A stretch of 64,000 nucleotides of DNA from NCBI GenBank assembly GCA_045430275.1, contig JAILXU010000002.1, forward strand, positions 62,001-126,000, in the 5' to 3' direction. This stretch comes from Oceanobacter sp045430275. GTDB taxonomy: Bacteria > Pseudomonadota > Gammaproteobacteria > Pseudomonadales > Oceanobacteraceae. Under the pieces are notes generated by a model, which searched no databases, had not been told where the DNA came from, and saw only the letters and a program-made list of their open reading frames with translations. Shown here in pieces: positions 42,920-50,547 of the stretch; position 1 is the first letter of the stretch, and every line of letters starts with the position of its first letter. A program made the translations under genes and the position numbers.

Positions 42920-43417
42920 TTATGCGTTCAACATCTGCCGGGTCAGACTTTCAAACAGAGCTTCAACCGCCGTGCCGTCTTTGGCGCTGGTTTCAAACAG
43001 TTCACAGCCTTTTTGTTTCAGAATTTCCAGACTGTTTTCATCCACCTGCCAATCGGCTTTCAAATCGGCCTTGTTCAACGCTACCGTGACCGGGACGGTG
43101 GCAACCGTGGTAATGGCTTTTTCCAGCACATCAATGGCCACCTGAAACGTGGCCGGACGGGTTGGGTCAATCACCAGTATAAAACCGGCGGCACCGCGCA
43201 GATAACTCATGTTGATGTCGGTAAAGTCGTCTTTACCGGCCAGATCCCAGATCATAAGCTGGATATCCTGACCATTGATTTCAACGGTTTTTTTCTCGAT
43301 CTTGACTCCCACGGTGGTGAGATATTTTTCGCTGAAGATGCTTTTAACGTAGCGACCAATCAAGCTGGTCTTGCCAACCGAAAACGCGCCCAACATACAT
43401 ATTTTCTTTCTAATCAC
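42920..43417 (-). CDS. Ras/Rab-like small GTPase
   Basis: 165-residue Ras-superfamily protein. P-loop is GAFSVGKT (10-17), switch-I Thr is near 34-35, G3 is WDLAGKDD (57-64), G4 LNKADL and G5 ETSAKDG. In G3 the residue at the position of Ras Gln61 is Lys, so intrinsic hydrolysis may be low and depend on a GAP. The GTG start overlaps the upstream gene's TGA by 4 bases, implying coupled translation with an OmpA-type protein that carries a roadblock-like domain, the class of known partners of bacterial MglA GTPases. There is no lipidation motif. Confidence 0.9.
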   Translation of the reverse strand: MIRKKICMLGAFSVGKTSLIGRYVKSIFSEKYLTTVGVKIEKKTVEINGQDIQLMIWDLAGKDDFTDINMSYLRGAAGFILVIDPTRPATFQVAIDVLEKAITTVATVPVTVALNKADLKADWQVDENSLEILKQKGCELFETSAKDGTAVEALFESLTRQMLNA

Positions 43418-45162
43418 TGCAAAGCCCTCAATTTATCCACTGGCTTTATGGCTATTTTGATGGATGTTTGCCGCCACTCATCCTGTGGCAAGCCGATGAT
43501 TTGTTCATCACGCCCTACTTCAGAAACGACCAGATGATCTGGCACGCCCTGTTGAATCAGATATTGGCGCAAGGCATTCGCGCGTCTGAGGCTGATCGCC
43601 CGGCGCTGCGGCACGGTGCCGGTATCATCACTGAAACCCACTACTTGAATAGCCAGACTTTCCGTATCAGTATCCAGCAAGTTGGCCAGTGAACGAATAT
43701 CGACCAACATATCATCCAGCACGACCAGATCCGACTCACTCACCCGGTAATGACCCACATCGTACAGGTAACGATAGGATTCAATGCGTTCCATCAATTG
43801 CTGACGCTGAAGGTATTCTTGTATCTGAACACGACTGGCATCCAGCCCCTTGATACCCGGCATGGAACTCGACAAATAATGCCATTCCTGCAAAGCATCC
43901 AGCCCCATCATACCACTCAGGATAATGACCCCATCGACTACCGACAGGGTTATCTGTTCTGTCAGCAAGGGTTCCAGACGCCGTTCCAGAATCACATCAT
44001 CAAGGGCAATGTATTCTTGCCACTCCAGTTGATAACCCTGTTGCAGCGCTTCTTCTTCAAACGATGCACTGATGGCATTGGGATCACGCAACGCTGAGAT
44101 AGAGCGGGCAAAGCTATCAGACGACCGTACCAGCACGCCCGGCTCTTGTTCCATGCGCTGAATGAACCCCTGCCACTGTTGCTCCAGCAAGTATTCCTGA
44201 TAGGACCACCAGCCCAAACCCGACAGCAAGGCCAGCAAACCAAGAATGCCGTAAACCGGGACTTTTTTGGCCTTTTTCGGTGTCTGAAGTTCTTCTTTCA
44301 GGCACACACGCAGCAACTCATCAATGCCACGAAAACCGCTGTTATCCCCATCAAACTGGCGCAACTGATCGGTGTAACGGCGATGAAACTGCTCCTGCGT
44401 TTTCACCATCAGAGCGCGATAATCCGACGACACATTACCCCGCACGGCCACGGCCAGAACCGCCCCTGGGCCAGGCTCAAGCAAGATCGTGAGAGTGCCC
44501 ATTTTCATCGATGCCAAACGTTCATCGTCTGTGATTTCAAACGAATCGGTGATGAAGTCCTGAATTGCGGTCAGCATGGCGGACATCATATCGGCGTCCT
44601 TGCTGATGCCCAGATCCGGGGCCACCTGATGAATCAGCAAACCCGTTTCCTTGTGAATCAGGAAAACTTCTTCAACCCGGTAGTTCAGTGTCTTCAGGAA
44701 CACCACTTCGGAGTAGCTTTTGCCGGTGCGCCAGGCATCCAGACGCCACCCCAGAGAGCGCATCGACAGGCTGTCTTCCAACGCCCGGTTAAAACCGTCA
44801 AACAATGACTGGATGGTTTCGGTAATGGATTTTCGAATCGCCGGACCCATCACGGGGTACAGGGCTTCGGATACTTCTTCAGGATTGCTGCGAATAGAAC
44901 TGTGAATGGATTCAGTGAGAATGGGAGCCAGACTTTCCGCCACCGAGTCATCACGAGCACTGCGAATACTGAGCGCTTCCGCAATGACCTCGGCAAAGTA
45001 TTGCTGACGGGATGCCTCGTCCGAAAGCCGACGCCCCAAAGTGACCATCTGTTGATAGTCATCGCCCCCCAGCAGTTGACGCAACAACGCCAGTTGCTGA
45101 TCAGGCGACACGGCTGGAGGCCTCTGGCCTTTTATTGGCTGATCGGTATTGGCTGTCTCCAT
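43414..45162 (-). CDS. OmpA-family protein with cytoplasmic roadblock-like domain
   Basis: 582 residues from the ATG at 45162 (a TTG two codons earlier is possible). Numbering here is from that TTG. Residues ~20-140 are helical. Residues ~163-262 (VEEVFLIHKETGLLIHQVA, a helix, then KMGTLTILLEPGPGAVLAVAVRGNV) look like a roadblock/LC7 fold. One transmembrane helix lies at ~303-322. A periplasmic part follows and ends in an OmpA peptidoglycan-binding domain (~495-580; VVGFSDDTG, RRANALRQYL). This would tie a cytoplasmic GTPase to the cell wall. It is coupled to the Ras-like gene by a 4-base overlap. The roadblock assignment is by pattern only. Confidence 0.75.
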   Translation of the reverse strand: METANTDQPIKGQRPPAVSPDQQLALLRQLLGGDDYQQMVTLGRRLSDEASRQQYFAEVIAEALSIRSARDDSVAESLAPILTESIHSSIRSNPEEVSEALYPVMGPAIRKSITETIQSLFDGFNRALEDSLSMRSLGWRLDAWRTGKSYSEVVFLKTLNYRVEEVFLIHKETGLLIHQVAPDLGISKDADMMSAMLTAIQDFITDSFEITDDERLASMKMGTLTILLEPGPGAVLAVAVRGNVSSDYRALMVKTQEQFHRRYTDQLRQFDGDNSGFRGIDELLRVCLKEELQTPKKAKKVPVYGILGLLALLSGLGWWSYQEYLLEQQWQGFIQRMEQEPGVLVRSSDSFARSISALRDPNAISASFEEEALQQGYQLEWQEYIALDDVILERRLEPLLTEQITLSVVDGVIILSGMMGLDALQEWHYLSSSMPGIKGLDASRVQIQEYLQRQQLMERIESYRYLYDVGHYRVSESDLVVLDDMLVDIRSLANLLDTDTESLAIQVVGFSDDTGTVPQRRAISLRRANALRQYLIQQGVPDHLVVSEVGRDEQIIGLPQDEWRQTSIKIAIKPVDKLRALQ

Positions 45163-45171
45163 GCGCAATAC

Positions 45172-45711
45172 TTAGTTCTGCTCTCGGGCGTCCGCGTCCG
45201 ACAACTGGTCGGCAAGCCCGGTCAACAGCGTAGCCAGACTGTGACGATCGGCTTTCTGGGCCTTCAGGTGATCAATCTCACGCTGCAGCAATTGCTCCAA
45301 CTGATGATACTTGCAGTCAATGTCGTCCTGCAGTTCATGGTCTTTATTGGTCAGCTCACGCTTCAGCTCCGCCATATCTTCTTGCAAAACAGAGGCGTCG
45401 TTGTTGGCTTCCTGCTGATTCTCGGCGATGGACTGTTGCAACGACAGATTTTCCCGATTCTGGTAGGCAATCTGCTGATCCAGACGCTTGTTCAGATCGG
45501 TCAGCGACTGCTGTACCTGCCCGAACATTTTGCGTGTATCCAGACGCAGGTCTTCAATAGCCTCCAACATGTGGAGCTCGGTTTGCTCGCGCTCATCGTC
45601 TGCCTGACGAACCTGAGCACCAAACAGAATCTCTTTGATGGTATCCAGATCTTGCTGGGCAGCGGCAACATTTGGGGTTTCTTCTTCACTTACTGTGTCT
45701 TTATCGGTCAC
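45172..45711 (-). CDS. Coiled-coil protein of the GTPase module
   Basis: 179 residues, acidic, almost wholly helical with heptad-like spacing from ~45 to 160 (rich in Gln, Leu, Asp, Glu). No signal peptide. It ends 9 bases before the ATG of the OmpA-type gene, so it is the first gene of a four-gene unit: coiled-coil, OmpA/roadblock, GTPase, kinase. It may be a scaffold or effector. No family recognised. Confidence 0.75.
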   Translation of the reverse strand: MTDKDTVSEEETPNVAAAQQDLDTIKEILFGAQVRQADDEREQTELHMLEAIEDLRLDTRKMFGQVQQSLTDLNKRLDQQIAYQNRENLSLQQSIAENQQEANNDASVLQEDMAELKRELTNKDHELQDDIDCKYHQLEQLLQREIDHLKAQKADRHSLATLLTGLADQLSDADAREQN

Positions 45712-45931
45712 GAGGTATATTCCTTCTGATCCTTACTCTGCAGCCAAGGATATTCAAAAGTACTCGTGGAGCAACAAGGTTTTGTAAATGAAGGGCCGAA
45801 ACGCGGCATTCAGGTCAGGTTCTGTGACCCACTACCAATCACAAAGTGTTTTTTGCTGCAATCAGAACACCGCCATAATGTGATCAACCACACGAATAGC
45901 AGGCCTTTAATGGCCGTCACTTCGAATAACG

Positions 45932-47722
45932 TCATGAAAACAGGCGATACAACACCTGGCGAATTTCAGCAAACGTTGCCGGTTTTGAGACAAATGTATC
46001 CATACCCGCCTCCAGACAGCGAGCCTCATGCCCTTCCATGGAATTGGCCGTCATGGCAATGATGGGAATGCCGGATTGCCGGGGATCTGGCAAGGCACGA
46101 ATCTGTCCGGTGGCTTCAATGCCGTCCATTTCTGGCATCATCCAGTCCATAAACACCACATCAAAAGCCTGCTGCTGCACTGCTTCCAGCGCCTGAACAC
46201 CGTTGCCGACCACTACCACCGTGTGCTCCAGTCGTTCCAGCATCCGCTCAATGACAATCTGATTAATGACGTTGTCATCCGCCACCAGCACTCGCAAGGG
46301 CACCGTTCGGGTATCCACCGGGACGGCTTCTTGTCGTGCTTTATTTTCTGCGGCGGTGACAACTGGCAGCAGCAACTCAAACCAGAATGTTGAACCTTGT
46401 CCAAGCTCCGATTCCACACCAATCTCACCGTCCATCAGTTCAATGATTTGCTTGCAGATTGACAGCCCAAGCCCGGTTCCACCGTACTGGCGACTGGTGG
46501 AGGAATCCGCCTGGGTAAACAGCTCAAACAAACGCCCCTGATTATCCTGGTGAATGCCAATGCCGGTATCCGTTACCGCTACCCGAATCCGCGCCTGACG
46601 GCAATTGCGCGATAAACACCGGGCATCCACCGACACCTGCCCCTCACGGGTAAATTTAATGGCGTTACCCAGAAGGTTAATCAGCACCTGTTTCAGGCGT
46701 TCACAGTCACCGCTCAGATTCAGATCGGCCAATGAACTGCCAGACTGGTTGTCCAGCAGCAGTGATTTTTGCATCGCGACTGGCTGCATCACCCGGCACA
46801 CGTCCCGAATCAGGCCATCCAGTGTAAACGTCGTGCTTTCCAGCTCGATACGACCGGAACCCAGACGAGAGAAGTCCAGCACGTCGTTGATGATATTCAA
46901 CATCAGAGAACCCGACGTTTTGATCACATCCACCAGCTCACGATCCTGTTCTGACAAGACCGTGGATTCGGCCAGCAAGTCAGCAGCGCCCATCACGCCG
47001 TTCATCGGGGTGCGGATTTCATGACTCATCACCGCCAGAAACGTACTCTTGGCCTGCTCCGAGGCTTCGGCTTTTTCTTTCGCGTCTTTCAGAGCGGCGG
47101 TCTTGTGCGCCACATCACGAGCCAGCTCCATTTTCCGGGCCGCAACACTCAGCGCCTGAGCCAGCAAGGGAGAAAAGCGCTCCACCATTTGCAGGTGTTC
47201 AGCACTGAACGCGCCGATCTGCCCGGAGCCACACACCAGCAGGGCCTTGCCGCCCGGATAATCCAGCGCCACCAGCAATGCCGAAGCAATACGCTGACAC
47301 CAGGGTTCCTCCAGTGCCTGCCACTCGGGCAACATGCTCAGGCTAAAGCAATTCATGCCCTTGCCCGACAACACCTTGTCCAGATGTTTGCCCGCTTCCA
47401 GCAATACCGCCGGGCGATCCGTGTGATTGGCCGAGTGATTGGCAAAGCTCAGCGCCAGACGCTGTTCGGATTCCGGGGTAAAAATCAGCAGATCATCGTG
47501 AGGAATGTATTCCGCCAGCAAGCGAGTCACATCAGCCATCACCGCCTGAGGCGAGTCAGCCAACGTCAGGTGCGTCAAACCGCGATATAACCACTCGGCT
47601 TCCTTACGCAACCCCGACTCACGACGCCGGGTGCGTTCAAGATCAACCAGCGTTTCACGCAGTTCTTCCAATGGAGAATGATTCAGACCCGGATCTTCTT
47701 GCATAAGTGTGCAGACTTCCAT
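45932..47722 (-). CDS. Hybrid sensor histidine kinase / response regulator B
   Basis: 596 residues, soluble. N-terminal helices lead into a GAF-like domain (~45-195; DDLLIFTPESEQRLALSF, ALDYPGGKALLVCGSG), then HisKA MSHEIRTPMNG (phospho-His234), HATPase with LLGNAIKF, DTGIG and GGTGLGL, and a receiver with ADDN and FMDWMMP. From HisKA onward it closely resembles kinase A, so the two arose by duplication with different sensory fronts. It begins 23 bases after a FIST-domain gene, a frequent pairing in which the FIST protein may supply the ligand signal. Confidence 0.92.
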   Translation of the reverse strand: MEVCTLMQEDPGLNHSPLEELRETLVDLERTRRRESGLRKEAEWLYRGLTHLTLADSPQAVMADVTRLLAEYIPHDDLLIFTPESEQRLALSFANHSANHTDRPAVLLEAGKHLDKVLSGKGMNCFSLSMLPEWQALEEPWCQRIASALLVALDYPGGKALLVCGSGQIGAFSAEHLQMVERFSPLLAQALSVAARKMELARDVAHKTAALKDAKEKAEASEQAKSTFLAVMSHEIRTPMNGVMGAADLLAESTVLSEQDRELVDVIKTSGSLMLNIINDVLDFSRLGSGRIELESTTFTLDGLIRDVCRVMQPVAMQKSLLLDNQSGSSLADLNLSGDCERLKQVLINLLGNAIKFTREGQVSVDARCLSRNCRQARIRVAVTDTGIGIHQDNQGRLFELFTQADSSTSRQYGGTGLGLSICKQIIELMDGEIGVESELGQGSTFWFELLLPVVTAAENKARQEAVPVDTRTVPLRVLVADDNVINQIVIERMLERLEHTVVVVGNGVQALEAVQQQAFDVVFMDWMMPEMDGIEATGQIRALPDPRQSGIPIIAMTANSMEGHEARCLEAGMDTFVSKPATFAEIRQVLYRLFS

Positions 47723-47745
47723 TCCGTGAAGGTGAAAAGGTTGTA

Positions 47746-48948
47746 TCAGTGGCGTTCTGAAAAGGCCACGTAAGAAATCATCAGATTACCGTGGCGACTG
47801 TCGCCATTCAGGAAACAGCCTTGCTCACCAAAGGTGAATCCCCCAATAAAAGGCGCACCCGCTGTTGCCTGACGAATCGATTCCACAACATCGGTCATTT
47901 TATCGCCAACGGTCAAGCGACATCCAGCGCAGTAAATCGCCAGCCCACCCATTAATTGCGCGAGATCAGCGTCTGTTTCTGCCACTGCTGCGGTTGCTAC
48001 CCGACCAGCACGTTGCACCAGACCGGATATCGAACCTTCAAGCAGCACCAGGGTTTCGCCTTCGTCGATACAGGAAAACAGCGTCAGGGCGCCATCGTCA
48101 GTGACAGTTTCAGGGTGCGATAAATTGAAATAGGGCTGCTGGTCAATATGATCCACTTCGCGGCCCAGCGGAAACAGCGTGGTTTGTCCCAACACATGAC
48201 CACCGCCTTCCAGAGCGTTATCAACGGCACCACCCGTCCAGCGGTTATACACCTCGGCAGCGGGTTCGCCATCCAGCTCATACAGAGTACGACCAGCAGC
48301 CCGCGTCACCACCGCTCGATGTTCGGTGGGCGAATAGCCATTGTGGAATACCGGTGCGGTCAGCCCGGACGGGTACAACACCGATACCGCCACGCCCTGA
48401 CAAGCACTGGCTTGCTGAGTGAAAATCGACCAGTCACCCGAGACCTGATTATCCCCGGCACTGCCGCCCTGAATCGGCACATGTTGCCCGACCAGTTGCT
48501 GCAAGCCCTCAATCACCTGTTCTTCCTGACCCGGTGTTGCCGTAAGCCAGATCATCGCCGGAGCTTCGCCTATCCGGTCGGTTTGCATCATGGCCTCTGT
48601 CAGTGCTTCCCGGGCACTGCGAACCGGATCATCCAGCGTCGAGACCGCCGAGCCAAAGCTGCCTTCAGCGTCACAGATGCCCCACAGCCCTAATACACCT
48701 TCTTCACCTTGTGGCTCGAACAGACCTTCTTCGGTCATAAAACCGCCGCAGGATGAGCAGGCATGCACAGGAACCTCCGGCAAGGCCGTCACCAGCGCCT
48801 GACGCAAGGCTTCGGCGTCCAGCTCCTGGGAAAAAAACGCGATGATCTGATGAGGGGCTGCCGGTAACTTCTGCTGCAAGATCGCAAGGGCGTCATCGAC
48901 TGCTTGTGCAGGACAGTGATGGCGTGCCCGACTGGTCGCAATAAACAT
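47746..48948 (-). CDS. FIST-domain sensory protein
   Basis: 400 residues with the FIST_N region (FFSQELDAEAL; VPVHACSSCGGFMTEEG) and FIST_C region (NPYFN-type segment, then GGLAIYCAGCRLTVGDKM and GAPFIGGFTFGEQG). FIST domains are predicted small-ligand (often amino-acid) sensors linked to histidine kinases and diguanylate cyclases. No membrane segment. It heads the operon with kinase B. Several Cys (SSCGG, CAGC) could bind metal or sense redox; that is speculative. Confidence 0.9.
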   Translation of the reverse strand: MFIATSRARHHCPAQAVDDALAILQQKLPAAPHQIIAFFSQELDAEALRQALVTALPEVPVHACSSCGGFMTEEGLFEPQGEEGVLGLWGICDAEGSFGSAVSTLDDPVRSAREALTEAMMQTDRIGEAPAMIWLTATPGQEEQVIEGLQQLVGQHVPIQGGSAGDNQVSGDWSIFTQQASACQGVAVSVLYPSGLTAPVFHNGYSPTEHRAVVTRAAGRTLYELDGEPAAEVYNRWTGGAVDNALEGGGHVLGQTTLFPLGREVDHIDQQPYFNLSHPETVTDDGALTLFSCIDEGETLVLLEGSISGLVQRAGRVATAAVAETDADLAQLMGGLAIYCAGCRLTVGDKMTDVVESIRQATAGAPFIGGFTFGEQGCFLNGDSRHGNLMISYVAFSERH

Positions 48949-49346
48949 AAGGAATACACCTGGGCGTATTCAGAGAGAGCGCCAGACAGGTACTCACTCT
49001 GAGAAAAGCGTGAATAGATTATTCATCAGTATACAAAATCTGGTGGCTTCTCGCGGTCGTTCTGCAACCCGGCAGAAAATCACATAACCCAATGGTAATA
49101 TTGACCCGAATCAGCCTATGATTACCACCAAAGTCCTACACTGCCTGGCAGTTTTTCTGCAAACAAAGCGCTATCAGCGACGATAACCTTATTCTCAAAT
49201 AGAATTAAAACCCCTCTCAAACCTGCTTGAGAGACATAACACTCTTTTGGGATAATGCGCAGCCAATTTTCAGGTGTGCGACTGACGAACACCACACACC
49301 TGGCAGCGCCCTGGCAATCGGCGCTGATCCATTCTGAGAGTAGCAA
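48949..49346. other. Divergent intergenic region FIST / rsxA
   Basis: Contains the rsxA promoter (49227-49256) and, on the other strand, the start region of the FIST operon. No other gene or repeat is seen. Confidence 0.5.
49227..49256 (+). promoter_or_regulatory. Sigma70-type promoter of the rsx operon
   Basis: TTGAGA (49227-49232), 18-base spacer, GATAAT (49251-49256), about 90 bases before the rsxA ATG. Confidence 0.5.
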
Positions 49347-49928
49347 ATGACTGAATATCTGCTGATTCTGGTAAGCACAATCCTGGTGAATAACTTTGTG
49401 CTGGTGCAGTTTCTTGGTCTGTGTCCGTTTATGGGCGTGTCCAACAAACTGGAAACCGCCATTGGTATGGGGGCCGCCACCACCTTTGTACTGACACTGG
49501 CTTCTTTATGCAGCTACCTGGTGTACACCTGGTTGCTGGTGCCGCTTGATCTGGTGTATCTCAAAACCATCAGCTTCATCATGGTCATTGCCGTGGTGGT
49601 TGGCTTTACAGAAATGGCCATTCGCAAGACCAGCCCGTTGCTGTATCGGGTGCTGGGCATTTTCCTGCCACTGATCACCACCAACTGCGCGGTATTGGGT
49701 GTGGCCTTGCTGAACATCAAGCGCGACAACAATCTGGTGGAATCCATTCTTTACGGTTTTGGCGCAGCGGTCGGCTTTTCGCTGGTCATGGTGCTCTTTG
49801 CCGCCATGCGCGAACGCATTGCTGTGTCCGACGTTCCCAAGCCATTTCAAGGCTCTGCCATTGCCATGATCACAGCCGGGCTGATGTCACTGGCCTTTAT
49901 GGGCTTCACCGGTCTTGTGAGTATCTGA
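49347..49928 (+). CDS. rsxA: Rnf/Rsx electron transport complex subunit A
   Basis: 193-residue integral membrane protein of the Rnf complex, which couples ferredoxin/NADH electron flow to an ion gradient and in enterics also reduces SoxR. Six hydrophobic helices and the family start MTEYLLILVSTILVNNFVLV, with NNFVLVQFLGLCPFMGVS and a paired ITTNCAVLGVALLN half, where the conserved Cys coordinate an iron-sulfur cluster at the membrane centre. First gene of rsxABCDGE. Confidence 0.96.
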   Translation: MTEYLLILVSTILVNNFVLVQFLGLCPFMGVSNKLETAIGMGAATTFVLTLASLCSYLVYTWLLVPLDLVYLKTISFIMVIAVVVGFTEMAIRKTSPLLYRVLGIFLPLITTNCAVLGVALLNIKRDNNLVESILYGFGAAVGFSLVMVLFAAMRERIAVSDVPKPFQGSAIAMITAGLMSLAFMGFTGLVSI

Positions 49929-49938
49929 GGGATCATCT

Positions 49939-50547
49939 ATGAGCAGTATTATTCTCGCCATCATTGCACTGGTGGTTCTGGCGCTGATCTTTGGTGCCGT
50001 TCTGGGCTTCGCAGCAGTGCGGTTCCGGGTTGAAGGCAACCCGATTGTCGACCAGATCAATCAACTGCTGCCCCAGACCCAATGTGGTCAGTGCAGCTAT
50101 CCGGGCTGCAAGCCCTACGCAGAAGCCATCGCCAATGGTGAAAAAATCAACAAATGCCCTCCGGGCGGTGAAGGTACCATTCAGTCACTGGCCGACCTGC
50201 TCGGTGTTGAACCCGAGCCACTGGATGCTGAGCACGGTGCTGAAAAAGCCGTTCCCACCGTCGCCCTGATTCGGGAAGACGAGTGCATCGGCTGCACCAA
50301 GTGCATTCAGGCCTGTCCGATGGATGCCATTCTCGGTGCCGCCAAGCAAATGCACACCGTCATTGTTGACGACTGCACCGGCTGTGATCTGTGTGTCGAA
50401 CCCTGCCCGGTCGATTGCATTGATATGGTGCCCATTCAAGCCACGACCAACAGTTGGTATTGGCAGGCACCCACTTCTGGCGTTGAGTTGATCGCCACCG
50501 ACAAGGCTCACCCCGGAGCCTCACCCCACTCAGGAGAAGCCGCATGA
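49939..50547 (+). CDS. rsxB: Rnf/Rsx complex ferredoxin subunit B
   Basis: 202 residues. An N-terminal membrane helix is followed by the Fe-S motif QTQCGQCSYPGCKPYAEAI for one [4Fe-4S] cluster, then a two-cluster ferredoxin domain (CIGCTKCIQACP; CTGCDLCVEPCP). It passes electrons between RsxC and the membrane subunits. It starts 10 bases after rsxA and overlaps rsxC by 4. Confidence 0.96.
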   Translation: MSSIILAIIALVVLALIFGAVLGFAAVRFRVEGNPIVDQINQLLPQTQCGQCSYPGCKPYAEAIANGEKINKCPPGGEGTIQSLADLLGVEPEPLDAEHGAEKAVPTVALIREDECIGCTKCIQACPMDAILGAAKQMHTVIVDDCTGCDLCVEPCPVDCIDMVPIQATTNSWYWQAPTSGVELIATDKAHPGASPHSGEAA

